Positions 1-8,257 of a stretch of 29,969 nt of DNA are shown here, in pieces; the first letter of the stretch is position 1, and every line of letters begins with the position of its first letter. Origin of the DNA: a virus; the IMG/VR virus record IMGVR_UViG_3300009537_000116, positions 1 through 29,969 of that record. The stretch is one strand, 5' to 3'. Below the pieces are notes generated by a model. The model was given only the letters and a program-made list of their open reading frames with translations. It had not been told where the DNA came from and did not search any database. Made by a program: the position numbers and the translations under genes.

Positions 1-1464
1 CTGCCCCTGACCGAGCCCGAGTTCGACCGCAACATGTCCACCGGCGTCGGCGCCAAGCATCTTGTGGTGAACTACGCCGCGAAGTCCCTAGAGACCGCAC
101 CACGGATTACCGAGATCGTCAAGCTGTACCCGTATGAGATTGAGGAACGAAAACGATCCGGGACGTTTCTCGATATTGAATATGGTCTGCCGGAAGAGGG
201 GGCAGAGGATCGGGACGCGCCGCACGAGTTTCTGGAGCAGCATCGAAGGCTTGATCTAGACGGTGACGGATATCCCGAGCCATATGTCGTCACGGTGCAC
301 AAGGCATCGCGGCAAGTCGCGCGCATCGTTTCCCGGTTCGACCCGGAGGGTGTAAAATTCTCGGCCGAGACAAACAAGGTCCTCAAGATCGACGCGGTTC
401 AGTACTACACCAAATACGATTTCATGCCGAGCCCGGATGGTGGGTTCTACGGTTGGGGGTTCGGGCAGCTTCTTTATTCCCTGAACGAATCGACCAACAC
501 CGCGATCAACATGCTGTTCGATGCTGGCCATCTCCGCAACACCGGCGGCGGGTTCATTGGCAAGGGCCTGTCGATGCACGCCGGGTCCATCAAGCGTAAG
601 CTTGGCGAATGGACAATGGTCAATGCACTGGGCTCCACCGTGCGTGATGCCATTGTGCCGCTGAATCATCCCGAGCCTTCCGTTGTGCTGTTCCAGCTTT
701 TGGGCTTTCTTATCCAGGCCGGGGAAAAGCTTGCGTCTGTCAATGAGGTTATGACCGGGCAACAGACGCAGCCCAACGTTCCGGCCACGACCACACTCGC
801 CCTGATTGAGCAGGGCTTGATGGTGTTCGCCGCGACTTTCAAGCGGGTTCATAGGGCCTTAAAGGCGGAATTCGAGAAGCTGCGCCGTCTCAATCGTATC
901 TATCTCAACGAGCAGGCCAGCTACCGGCGGGGCGACGAATGGCGGCAAATCTCCCGCGAAGACTACCTACAAGGCGCCGGGGTCGAGCCGGTGTCAGACC
1001 CGAAGATGGTTTCGGGTATGCAAAAGCTCGCCATTGCGGAATTCCTTATGCAGTTCAAGGATGATCCATTGATGAACGGGCTTGAAGTAAGGCGGCGCGT
1101 GTTGGAATCCGCCAACGTGCAGGACGTGGACGAGTTGCTGCAATCCGCTCCGGCGCCGAACCCGGAAGCCGAGTTACGCGCCAAGGATCTGGAAATCAAG
1201 GCCATGACAGGTCGCGCCGGTGTCGTGAAGGATATGGCTTCAGCGGTGAAGTATCTGGCCGAGGCGGATGCCAAGGTGGCCGAAACCTTCCAAGGCTGGC
1301 TTGTCTCTCAGATGGGCCTGCTACAAAATCAAATCGAGGCAATGAATGCAGGACAACCAGGACAACCAGGACAACAGCCAGGCGCAGGACCAGGGCCAGC
1401 CGGACCAGGAATACCCCCAGGAGGTACAGGGGGTCCACCAGGACCAATACAGGGTATGGCGTAA
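1..1464 (+). CDS. Phage portal protein (5' end outside the window)
   Basis: The reading frame is open from base 1 (LPLTEPEFDRN precedes the first Met at 34), so the N-terminus lies upstream. The portal forms the dodecameric ring at the capsid vertex through which DNA is packaged and ejected. The segment around bases 440-560 (GWGFGQLLYSLNESTNTAIN, then LFDAGHLRN) is typical of portals of P22-like and related podoviruses. It is followed by a helical stem/crown region rich in charged residues. The last 40 or so residues are a Gly/Pro/Gln tail made of PGQ-like units, and the DNA there is also read in another frame by the next gene. The neighbours (scaffold, major capsid) support the call. The terminase would be expected just upstream, out of view. 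Family assignment is from recognition of motifs. Confidence 0.85.
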   Translation: MPLTEPEFDRNMSTGVGAKHLVVNYAAKSLETAPRITEIVKLYPYEIEERKRSGTFLDIEYGLPEEGAEDRDAPHEFLEQHRRLDLDGDGYPEPYVVTVHKASRQVARIVSRFDPEGVKFSAETNKVLKIDAVQYYTKYDFMPSPDGGFYGWGFGQLLYSLNESTNTAINMLFDAGHLRNTGGGFIGKGLSMHAGSIKRKLGEWTMVNALGSTVRDAIVPLNHPEPSVVLFQLLGFLIQAGEKLASVNEVMTGQQTQPNVPATTTLALIEQGLMVFAATFKRVHRALKAEFEKLRRLNRIYLNEQASYRRGDEWRQISREDYLQGAGVEPVSDPKMVSGMQKLAIAEFLMQFKDDPLMNGLEVRRRVLESANVQDVDELLQSAPAPNPEAELRAKDLEIKAMTGRAGVVKDMASAVKYLAEADAKVAETFQGWLVSQMGLLQNQIEAMNAGQPGQPGQQPGAGPGPAGPGIPPGGTGGPPGPIQGMA

Positions 1465-1714
1465 CCATCCCGTCACGGCGATGTTCAGGCGGTATCTGTT
1501 GGACGCGAGCGAGGATTTGTGGGGCGCGATCAAGGCTGACTGGGTTGGCGGGAACCTTGATCTCAGCAAGGAAGATGATGTGCGTGGCTACATGCGGGCG
1601 CATCTTGACATCGCTGATCTGCGATTTGAACAAATAGCCAGGTTTTATGTCGACCAGGACGCAATAAAAGAAAAGGAAAATGAAGCCAATGCAGCCCAAG
1701 GTTCTGAAGACTGA
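1346..1714 (+). CDS. Small acidic protein overlapping the portal C-terminus
   Basis: A 122-aa protein of unknown function. It begins inside the portal gene in a different frame, with GAGG at 1336-1339 as a well-spaced ribosome site, and overlaps the portal by about 120 bases. Residues 1-30 are a Gln/Asp/Asn-rich tract (DNQDNQDNSQ) encoded by the same repeats that give the portal its PGQ tail. From about residue 35 the sequence is ordinary and helical (VWRNHPVTAMFRRYLLDAS), ending in a charged helix. That section reads like a conserved phage protein, and the frame stays open well beyond the portal stop, so it is more than a shadow. It overlaps the start of the GroES-like gene by about 35 bases, which suggests translational coupling. 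Confidence 0.7.
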   Translation: MQDNQDNQDNSQAQDQGQPDQEYPQEVQGVHQDQYRVWRNHPVTAMFRRYLLDASEDLWGAIKADWVGGNLDLSKEDDVRGYMRAHLDIADLRFEQIARFYVDQDAIKEKENEANAAQGSED

Positions 1715-2078
1715 ACTCACCGAATATATCGAGAACGAGTGGAGCGGGCGGAACGATTCCGGGGTCGCGCCGGTCGGGGACAACGTGCTTGTGTTGCCGG
1801 ACAAGGCGGCGGAAAAAACGCAAGGCGGTATCTTTCTTAGCGAAGATATGGTCGACAAGCACGGTCTAGCCGCCGAGACGGGCATTGTGGCCGCGCTGGG
1901 CGAAGGCGCGTTCAAGTGGTCCACTGACCGGGCGCGGCCGTTCGATGGGGCAAAGCCTGAACCCGGTCAGCGGTGCTATTTCGAGCGCTATGCGGGCCGC
2001 ATAGTGCACGGCAAGGATGGGCGTATATATAGGCTCATGAGCGATGTGTGCGTCGCGGGGGTTGAAACTGCTGATTGA
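1680..2078 (+). CDS. GroES-like co-chaperonin (Cpn10 family)
   Basis: 132 aa. From about residue 29 the Cpn10 signature is visible: PVGDNVLVLPD, then a mobile loop EKTQGGIFLSE (residues 45-55) in which I51-F52-L53 sit where GroES carries its GroEL-binding Ile-Val-Leu. A roof-hairpin region follows, then GQRCYFERYAG and YRLMSDVCVAGV, matching the C-terminal beta strands of GroES. An extra N-terminal helix of about 28 residues precedes the fold. Phage co-chaperonins such as T4 gp31 replace or adapt host GroES so that GroEL can fold the major capsid protein. Position in the head operon, before scaffold and capsid, fits that role. The start could be 1680 (AAGG only 3 bases away) or the in-frame ATG at 1689, which has better spacing. 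Confidence 0.82.
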   Translation: MKPMQPKVLKTELTEYIENEWSGRNDSGVAPVGDNVLVLPDKAAEKTQGGIFLSEDMVDKHGLAAETGIVAALGEGAFKWSTDRARPFDGAKPEPGQRCYFERYAGRIVHGKDGRIYRLMSDVCVAGVETAD

Positions 2079-2098
2079 AATAAAGGGAACAACGAGAA

Positions 2099-3130
2099 AT
2101 GAACACCGACAACGATCCGACCGAAGAAGAGATCGAAGCTGCGGCGGCGGAGCTTGAGCGTGAGGCGCAAGACGCGGACCAAGAAGACGATCCTCCCCAG
2201 GAGGATGACCCGCCGCCTGTTGACTCAGACCCCAGCACCGACGAGGAACAAGCTCGCGCCCGGCGCATGGGATGGCGGCCGGAAGACGAATGGGACGAGG
2301 ATCGCGGAGGTCCGAAGCCGAAGGAATTTAAGACGGCCCGAGAGTTCATAGATTGGACCGAGGCCAACGCGCCGCTGACGCGCGAGCGCAACCGGATGCT
2401 GGACAAGAAGCTTGCCGATGTGGAGGCGGAGCTACAGCGGGCCAGAACACAAGCGGAGGATACCGGCAAGCTCGTCAAAACAATGCACGAGCAGAACAAG
2501 GTCATGGCCCAGCGTGGCTATGAGAAGGCCAAGCGAGAATTTGAACGTAGGCAAGTCGAACTTGAAGCGGAAATGGACAAGGCCATCGACGAGGCCGACG
2601 CCGAACGCGCTCGCAATGCCCGCCGGCAATTGAGGGATTTGGATCAGGACCGGCCAGAGGAACCCCCGAAAGAGGCCGAAGCGGACCAGCGGCGCGAAGG
2701 CCAAGAAGACGAAGAGGACCAACAGCAACAGCCGCGGATCGACCCTTACGTTGCGGAGTGGGTCAGCGAAAACCCATGGTATGAAAGAGACCGCGCATTG
2801 CATGACTACGCCATCGGCTTGCATCAGCAGTTGCTTGACACCAAGCCGGGACTTACCATGGAGCAAAACCTGGCAGCGGTTAGGGAAGACGTTGTGCGCC
2901 GGTTCCCGGAGAAGTTCGAAAACCCAAGACGGCGCGAACCAAGCTCCGTCAACGGGCCATCCGCGGATAAACCGGGGCAGAAGAAAATGAGGCTCGCGGA
3001 TTTGCCGGCGGACGATAGGCAAGCCTATTCTCAGCTTGCCGCACATTTCAAATCGCATGGCCAGGAATACACCGAGGATCAATACGTCAAGGACTACATG
3101 CTCGAGCAGCAAGAGGCTGCCCAAGGGTGA
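2099..3130 (+). CDS. Capsid scaffolding protein
   Basis: 343 aa, extremely hydrophilic and acidic at the N-terminus (Glu/Asp/Gln/Pro-rich residues 1-50). Next comes a motif common in phage scaffolds (ARRMGWRPEDEW, then a PKEFKTAREFIDW stretch). A long charged coiled coil follows from about residue 95 to 200 (ELQRARTQAED, then KREFERRQVELEAEM). The C-terminal 40 residues are basic and amphipathic (KKMRLADLPADDRQAY), like the coat-binding helix-turn-helix of P22-type scaffolds. It sits between the portal and capsid genes, as expected. The sequence itself is not one I can match to a named protein; the call rests on composition, motif and position. Confidence 0.75.
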   Translation: MNTDNDPTEEEIEAAAAELEREAQDADQEDDPPQEDDPPPVDSDPSTDEEQARARRMGWRPEDEWDEDRGGPKPKEFKTAREFIDWTEANAPLTRERNRMLDKKLADVEAELQRARTQAEDTGKLVKTMHEQNKVMAQRGYEKAKREFERRQVELEAEMDKAIDEADAERARNARRQLRDLDQDRPEEPPKEAEADQRREGQEDEEDQQQQPRIDPYVAEWVSENPWYERDRALHDYAIGLHQQLLDTKPGLTMEQNLAAVREDVVRRFPEKFENPRRREPSSVNGPSADKPGQKKMRLADLPADDRQAYSQLAAHFKSHGQEYTEDQYVKDYMLEQQEAAQG

Positions 3131-3156
3131 TGCCGCGAAGAAAAGGAAACAGAAAA

Positions 3157-3702
3157 ATGAATACACCTCGCAAGGTAGGCCGCCCCCCCAAAACCCAGCC
3201 AGTGGAGCAGCAAGCGCCGCCTGTGGCGCTAACGCAGCCAATTGCGTCGATCGCGCCTGACCTAGGCCAAGAACCGGCACAGGCCCGCGCTGATGATGGC
3301 CCGCGCGGCCTACCAAGGCAGAGAGTTCACCGCAAGCCGTTCGGGCGGCAAGAGGCCAAACTGAAGCTCCCGCCGTGCCCCGGATATGCGCAGCGCTGGT
3401 TCAACGATACGCCGGGGCGGATTGAAAGGGCGCTTGAGGCCGGCTATGAGCACATCAATGACCGGGACGGCAAGCCCATCAAGCGCTCGGTTGGCACTGC
3501 TGAGCGGGGCGGCGGTCTCACGGCCTACGCCATGAAGATACCGCAGGACTGGTTCGACGAGGATTTCGCTGCCAAGCAAGAGGCCAACGATGAAACAGAC
3601 CGTGCAATTCTCCGGGGCTCCTTAAACGAGCGAGAAGGCGATCACAGATACATTCCCAGCAGCGGGATCAAAATCACGTCTTCTCATAATCGGCGCGGGT
3701 AG
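3157..3702 (+). CDS. Head-region protein with an AT-hook-like N-terminus
   Basis: 181 aa from the ATG at 3157, chosen because AGGAAA at 3144-3149 is well placed; an in-frame ATG upstream (3130) lacks such a site. Residues 4-12 (PRKVGRPPK) have the GRP core of an AT-hook, which binds the minor groove of AT-rich DNA. A Pro/Gln-rich linker follows, then a conserved-looking domain (PGYAQRWFND, RIERALEAGYEHI, AYAMKIPQDWFDEDF, ending YIPSSGIKI). Similar proteins with the RIEQALEAGYE pattern are common next to capsid genes in phages and are of unknown function. It may be a minor head protein or may bind the packaged DNA. The function is not established. Confidence 0.6.
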   Translation: MNTPRKVGRPPKTQPVEQQAPPVALTQPIASIAPDLGQEPAQARADDGPRGLPRQRVHRKPFGRQEAKLKLPPCPGYAQRWFNDTPGRIERALEAGYEHINDRDGKPIKRSVGTAERGGGLTAYAMKIPQDWFDEDFAAKQEANDETDRAILRGSLNEREGDHRYIPSSGIKITSSHNRRG

Positions 3703-3703
3703 C

Positions 3704-3916
3704 GTGAGTGCCGACGCTGAAAAACTTAGAAGAGCATGCGCGACTCTCGACCAAATGGCGAAGTCCGGGGGATTAACTGGGCTAAGTTTTGTTGCGCACT
3801 TCAACGATTGCGGGAAGGCCGCAACCATGGACGGCGTGATAGGGAGAACCGACGACGAGACGTTGGGCGCGCTAATCCGCGTGGCTATAAAGGCGGCGTG
3901 CACCTACCGGCCTTAA
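3704..3916 (+). CDS. Small hypothetical head-operon protein (GTG start)
   Basis: 70 aa, starting with GTG one base after the stop of the preceding gene, with GGGTAG just upstream as a weak ribosome site. It has a soluble, mixed alpha/beta-looking sequence with two cysteines (ACATLDQMAKSGG, FVAHFNDCGKAATMDG). A second frame (3736-3954) is also open, but its composition is unnatural and it has no ribosome site. I do not recognise a family. The tight junction with the upstream gene is the main support. Confidence 0.5.
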   Translation: MSADAEKLRRACATLDQMAKSGGLTGLSFVAHFNDCGKAATMDGVIGRTDDETLGALIRVAIKAACTYRP

Positions 3917-4171
3917 GGTCGTCAACACGGGTCTTGCCAAACAGGAAAAAGTAGGGCATACTTTTGCCAAGACAGATAAAAACAAAGACGCGCGGGCCGG
4001 AATGAAACCGCGACGCACCTAGAACCGCAATCAACCACCCTTGAATGCCAACGCCCCACACATCAGCGGCGCGCATTCCTTCTTTAATCAAACTCCCAGC
4101 AGATCAACCACGAATCGCTTCATCTCTGGCATGCGGAACAGGCCCCGCTTGCTCAATAGGGAGTTTAAACT
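3917..4171 (+). other. Intergenic stretch before the capsid genes
   Basis: About 255 bases without a credible gene. The one clear structure is a hairpin at 3947-3965 (AAAAGTA, 5-base loop, TACTTTT). It is AT-rich and has no T-run after it, so it is not a convincing intrinsic terminator. It could be an RNA processing or regulatory site for the strongly expressed capsid genes. GGGAG at 4160-4164 is the ribosome site of the next gene. I see no convincing promoter pair. Confidence 0.4.
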
Positions 4172-4771
4172 ATGGCTAATTCCGATATTGCACGCGGACT
4201 GATTCCCGTGGCGCATCGGAGCGGGGCGCCCTACACAGGCGCGGCGAACGTTTACTACGTTCCGTCGAGCTACGGCACCGCTCTGTTCATCGGCGACCCG
4301 GTTATTCATGTGAATAACAGCGCCGACGCCGCCGGGATTCCGACCGTGGCGCGGGCTTCCGCTGGCGGCGGGGCCTACATTCTCGGCGTTATGGTTGGTG
4401 TCGCTTCACACGGAGACCCCAATGTCGCCCTGACCCGAGACCTTCCACGGTATCATCAGGCGAGTACCGAGGGATATATTCTCGTTGCGGACGACCCCGA
4501 CTTGCTCTTCGAGGTGCAGGAAGACGGCGTTGGCGGCGCGATGGGAACTGGTGCCGCGGGCCGTAACGTCGATGTGGTCGCGGGCACAGGCTCCACCACC
4601 ACCGGGTATTCCGGCTTTGAGCTGGATTCCAATACCCTCAACACCACCGCCACGCTTCAGATGCGCATTCACAGGCCGGTCGAGCGGGTCGACAACGACG
4701 CGACGCTCACCAACGCCAAATGGCTGTGCTCGATCAATCTGCACAGCGTGCGCAACGCCACTGGCGTCTAG
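4172..4771 (+). CDS. Capsid-associated structural protein (putative decoration/stabilising protein)
   Basis: 199 aa, predominantly small and beta-forming residues. It starts MANSDIARGLIPVAHRSG and contains GTALFIGDPV, a YILGVMVGV stretch, and the pattern YILVADDPDLLFEVQEDG. The last of these is shared by many phage proteins encoded directly upstream of HK97-fold capsid genes and assigned as head or decoration proteins. It lies 13 bases before the major capsid start and shares its strong ribosome sites, which implies high expression. A role in decorating or cementing the capsid is inferred from position and motif; no catalytic signature is present. Confidence 0.6.
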   Translation: MANSDIARGLIPVAHRSGAPYTGAANVYYVPSSYGTALFIGDPVIHVNNSADAAGIPTVARASAGGGAYILGVMVGVASHGDPNVALTRDLPRYHQASTEGYILVADDPDLLFEVQEDGVGGAMGTGAAGRNVDVVAGTGSTTTGYSGFELDSNTLNTTATLQMRIHRPVERVDNDATLTNAKWLCSINLHSVRNATGV

Positions 4772-4784
4772 GGAGGGCTGAACC

Positions 4785-5693
4785 ATGGCAATCATCACAA
4801 GAGGTTCGCACCCCAAGGCACTTTGGCCTGGCGTCAAGCGCTGGTGGGGCGTTGAGTACAAGAGGCATGACCCGATTTGGCCGAAAGTCTTCGACCGCCT
4901 CAATTCCACTCAGGCGTATGAGGAAGATGTCGAAGAGGTCGGTTTCGGGCTCATGTCGGTCAAAAACGAATCCGGGGCCATCGCATACGACACCAGCCAC
5001 CAAGGCACGGTGTCTCGGTACACCAACGTCACCTATGGCTTGGGTTACGAAGTCACGATGGAAGAGCTGCAAGACAATTTGTATGCCAAGCTGTCCCTGA
5101 AGCGGGCCAGCCGTCTTGCTCGGTCTGTCTATGAGACCGAGGAAACGATTCATGCGCAAGTGCTGAACCGGGCGTTCAATTCGTCTTACACTGGTGGGGA
5201 TGGCGTCGAGCTTATCGCGACAACCCATCCGACCGACAGCGGCAATCAATCCAACCATCTCACTGTCGCGGCTGATCTGTCCGAGGCCTCCATTGAGGAT
5301 CTGTGCATTCAGATCGCGGACGCGGTTGATTCGCGCGGTCTGAAATTCTCCAACAAGCCGCGATGCTTGATCGTTCCGAACAACCTCATGTTCGAGGCCA
5401 ATCGGATCGTCAAGAGCGTCTTGCAGAACGATACCGCAAACAACGCGGTCAACGTGATCAAGATGCTGAACATCTTCCCGGATGGAATCGTGGTGTGGCC
5501 ATACCTGACCGACACCGATGCGTGGTTCATCAAAACCGACTGCATGGATGGCATGACCCACTTTGACCGGATGCCGGCGACCTTCGATCGCGACAACGAC
5601 TTCGATACAAAAAACGCCCGAGCTTCCGTTGTCATGAGATTTTCGCAGGGATGGAGTAACTGGCGCTCGATGTATGCAAGTCCGGGCGCGTAG
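4785..5693 (+). CDS. Major capsid protein (Mu gpT-like, HK97 fold)
   Basis: 302 aa. The pattern RYTNVTYGLGYEVTMEELQD at about residues 79-98 and the C-terminal block with TDAWFIKTD, FDRDNDFDTKNA and MRFSQGW are hallmarks of the Mu gpT-like capsid family. The length is typical for the family. There is no obvious protease-cleaved delta domain, consistent with the separate scaffold gene upstream. GGGAGG at 4772-4777 gives a strong ribosome site for the ATG at 4785. The gene is followed by an intrinsic terminator, so the head operon ends here. Confidence 0.88.
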   Translation: MAIITRGSHPKALWPGVKRWWGVEYKRHDPIWPKVFDRLNSTQAYEEDVEEVGFGLMSVKNESGAIAYDTSHQGTVSRYTNVTYGLGYEVTMEELQDNLYAKLSLKRASRLARSVYETEETIHAQVLNRAFNSSYTGGDGVELIATTHPTDSGNQSNHLTVAADLSEASIEDLCIQIADAVDSRGLKFSNKPRCLIVPNNLMFEANRIVKSVLQNDTANNAVNVIKMLNIFPDGIVVWPYLTDTDAWFIKTDCMDGMTHFDRMPATFDRDNDFDTKNARASVVMRFSQGWSNWRSMYASPGA

Positions 5694-5729
5694 AGCGCAA
5701 TAAAAACAACGACTTATGAGAACTTGGTA

Positions 5730-5771
5730 AAGCGGCGCGCTAGGCACGGAACCGGCGCGCCGCTTCTTTTT
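5730..5771 (+). terminator. Intrinsic terminator after the major capsid gene
   Basis: A perfect 11-bp GC-rich stem (AAGCGGCGCGC at 5730-5740 with its complement at 5755-5765) closes a 14-base loop and is followed by TTTTT at 5767-5771. It lies 36 bases after the capsid stop codon and is the best rho-independent terminator in the window. Confidence 0.9.
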
Positions 5772-6138
5772 GTGCGTCCGTAGTGTCGGCATTGACGAGC
5801 TATGCGACGAATCTGGCTCTATTCGCCGCATGGCTCGACGGTCAAACCTAGGTAAGCATGGCCAGGGCTTAAGCCCTACTTGTGCCTAACAGGCCAGCTT
5901 GCTTCCCTATTGCCACCGCGCGCCAACTACGGTATAAGGTAATCGTACGGGACCTCCAACCGCCGCCCCGTAAGAGCAATAACAAGATTGGGGCGGCGGG
6001 CCTTAATCAACCCTTCCTTTAATGAACCGACTGTCCGCGCGCTCAAGCGCTGCGTGGCCACGCCTATTCATCAACCCCTCTTCACCGAACTTTTGAGCAA
6101 TCCCAACGGGCCGCAGCGCGGTTCAAAAGGAGGGGCAC
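5772..6138 (+). promoter_or_regulatory. Structured intergenic region between head and fibre operons
   Basis: No gene is visible. The region holds a perfect 14-bp palindrome, AGGGCTTAAGCCCT (5864-5877), and a 10-bp hairpin, CCGCCGCCCC at 5960-5969 pairing with 5990-5999 across a 20-base loop. The hairpin has no T-run. Just before the next gene is a strong ribosome site (AAAAGGAGGGG, about 6125-6135). A late promoter or operator for the fibre operon is expected here because a terminator precedes it, but I cannot point to convincing -35/-10 boxes. Confidence 0.5.
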
Positions 6139-8247
6139 ATGCCTAAACTATCTAATTTCCCGGACGGGTTTCCGGGCGGTGTTGAAATTCGCGGTATTCC
6201 CGTTCTCAACACGTATTGGGGCAACGTCTTCTGGGTCGATTCGGGCACGGGCTCGAACGGCAACAAGGGGACGTACAAGCGCCCATTCGCCGATCTGGAT
6301 TATGCCGTTGGCCGCTGTACCGCGAACAATGGCGACCTCATCATTCTTGCTCCCGGCCATACCGAAACCCTGATCGCGGACTCTGCTGTCGACATCGATG
6401 TTGCCGGCGTTTCGGTGCTCGGACTTGGCACTGGTGCTGATCGTCCGTCCTTCACATTCACCACGGATGTCGCGGCTGACTTCAAGCTTGCGGCGAACAA
6501 CGTCACGATCAAGAACCTGCTGTTCTTGGCGGGGATCGATGCACTGACCGGTCCGATCGAGGTTAGCGCCGACGATTGCGCGATCATCGGCTGCGAATAT
6601 CGAGACGACGATACCAACAATTACGAAACCACCGACGTTCTTGTGACGGCTTCCACGCCGCTCAGGATGCTCATTGACGGCTTCAGGTACGTCCACGACG
6701 GCGGTTCCGGGGGAACGCAGAACCAGTCCGTCATTCAGCTCAACGGGGCCGACAAGGCCGTCATTCGCAATTGCTGGCTGGTCGCCGATTCCGGCACGGG
6801 CGTCATTGAGGACGCTACCACGTCGGACCAAATCCTGATTGAGAACTGCATCGTCGAAAACACCGAAACCTCGCCGACCGTTACCATGCTGTTGCAGGCC
6901 ACGACAACCGGCACGGTGGTTCACTCGATGTTCCGCGTTGCGTCTGGCACGACCTACTTCACCGCAGCCAACGACATGCAGTTCTTCGAATCGTTTGGCA
7001 CCGGCACGGACGCAACCAGCGGCGAAAAGGTCGCCACTATTCTGTCCGGCGACATCGAAGCGAAGCTGGATGTGGTCGATGGCTATCATGACGTGCCAAC
7101 CGCCGATGTGACCACAAACTCTCAAATGCGCGATGTGGTCGGTAACAAGACCGACGCGGCTGCTGCTGGGGCCGTCAGCTCCACAGAATCACTGATGGCA
7201 TATCTCAAGCAACTCGTCACCGAACTGCAAATCGTGGACGAATTCCACGATGTGCCTGGGGCCGACAATGTTCTGAACGCGCAGATAAACGAGGTCATCG
7301 GCAACAAATCCGACGCCGCTGCGACCGGCGCTGTTACAGCTACCGATACATTGGTCGGCTACATCAAGCAACTGGTGACAGAGCTTGCCGTTATCGACGA
7401 GTTCCATGACGTTCCGGCTGCCGATGCGACAGCGAATTCGCAAATGAATGAGGTTGTCGGCAATAAGACGGATGCTGCGGCGACAGGTGCCGTCAGCACA
7501 ACCGAATCACTCATGGCATTCCTGAAACAGGTTGTCACGGAGATTCAATTACCAAGCGGTGATACCACTGCCAACACGCTAATGTCAGAGGTGATCGGTA
7601 ACAAATCTGATAGCGGCGCACAAGCCGATAGCTCTACTCGCAGTTTGATGTCGCGCATTAAGGGTGTGGCGGATGTATTGTGGGGCTCATCCGGTGTAGC
7701 CAGCTACCCAGCGGCTGCTGCCCCGGCTAACGGCGTTTCATTGGCAGAAGTGCTTCGAGCAATCTACGACCGCCAGCTAGGCGATGGCACGGATTCCAGT
7801 ACCAATAGCCAGTTGGGCAAAAAGGTGACCAGGGCCGCAGCCGACGTGTTCGATGGCGCAACCACAGCCCTGTTCACGGTCTCTACAGGGCGCGTTTTAA
7901 TGACTCATCTTGAGGGCGAAGTGACGGGGGCTGCAATCGATGCCGGCGCGTCGAATTTGAAGTTCGTTTCAAACCCAACGGTTGGGACAGATCGTGACCT
8001 TTGCGCGGTTCGCGATATTAACGCCGATGAATTGGGAACAATATTTACCATTACCGGGTCTGTTGCTGATGCCGTATCAGGAGGCAGTGGCGGCGGTGCG
8101 CAGGGCATGACAATTCGCGGTGTCGTGGTGCCGGAAGGTACTATCGATGTCAACACTACTGCCGATGTGGGCACGGGGGGTGCACAAGGCAAGTTTGAGC
8201 TTTGGTATATCCCGCTCGACGATGGCGCAACGGTCGCCTCTGCGTGA
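6139..8247 (+). CDS. Large structural protein: beta-helix domain plus 53-residue repeats
   Basis: 702 aa. Residues about 30-300 look like a right-handed beta-helix of the pectate-lyase type. Short hydrophobic strands alternate with Asn/Asp turns (NVTIKNLLFLAG, DCAIIGCEYRDD, QILIENCIVENT), and an early GSNGNKGTYKRPFADLDYAV motif is common to such phage proteins. Residues about 312-510 hold three clear repeats of exactly 53 residues (cores DVPTAD at 318, DVPGAD at 371, DVPAAD at 424, each followed by VGNKTDAA or IGNKSDAA and SLMAYLKQLVTEL-like segments), plus a degenerate fourth. A glycine-rich, beta-rich C-terminus follows. The likely role is a virion fibre or adhesin attached to the head or tail, perhaps acting on surface polysaccharide. 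No catalytic residues can be assigned. Confidence 0.6.
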   Translation: MPKLSNFPDGFPGGVEIRGIPVLNTYWGNVFWVDSGTGSNGNKGTYKRPFADLDYAVGRCTANNGDLIILAPGHTETLIADSAVDIDVAGVSVLGLGTGADRPSFTFTTDVAADFKLAANNVTIKNLLFLAGIDALTGPIEVSADDCAIIGCEYRDDDTNNYETTDVLVTASTPLRMLIDGFRYVHDGGSGGTQNQSVIQLNGADKAVIRNCWLVADSGTGVIEDATTSDQILIENCIVENTETSPTVTMLLQATTTGTVVHSMFRVASGTTYFTAANDMQFFESFGTGTDATSGEKVATILSGDIEAKLDVVDGYHDVPTADVTTNSQMRDVVGNKTDAAAAGAVSSTESLMAYLKQLVTELQIVDEFHDVPGADNVLNAQINEVIGNKSDAAATGAVTATDTLVGYIKQLVTELAVIDEFHDVPAADATANSQMNEVVGNKTDAAATGAVSTTESLMAFLKQVVTEIQLPSGDTTANTLMSEVIGNKSDSGAQADSSTRSLMSRIKGVADVLWGSSGVASYPAAAAPANGVSLAEVLRAIYDRQLGDGTDSSTNSQLGKKVTRAAADVFDGATTALFTVSTGRVLMTHLEGEVTGAAIDAGASNLKFVSNPTVGTDRDLCAVRDINADELGTIFTITGSVADAVSGGSGGGAQGMTIRGVVVPEGTIDVNTTADVGTGGAQGKFELWYIPLDDGATVASA

Positions 8248-8257
8248 GGGGAGCGCT

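Noticed and set aside
2432-3316. Long open frame opposite the scaffold gene
   Set aside because: Antisense to a gene with clear coiled-coil composition; its residues mirror the codon bias of the real gene and it has no ribosome site.
3736-3954. Alternative frame overlapping the 70-aa protein at 3704
   Set aside because: Arg/Gly-heavy composition and no ribosome site, whereas 3704 is tightly joined to the upstream gene.
3917-3970. Possible promoter TTGCCA ... TACTTT before the capsid genes
   Set aside because: The spacer is 19 bases and the boxes overlap a hairpin; too weak to claim.
4734-5831. Long open frame opposite the major capsid gene
   Set aside because: A shadow caused by high-GC codon bias; the forward frame carries unmistakable capsid motifs.
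6148-7125. Long minus-strand frame opposite the beta-helix protein
   Set aside because: No plausible start region; the forward protein has repeats and beta-helix signatures.
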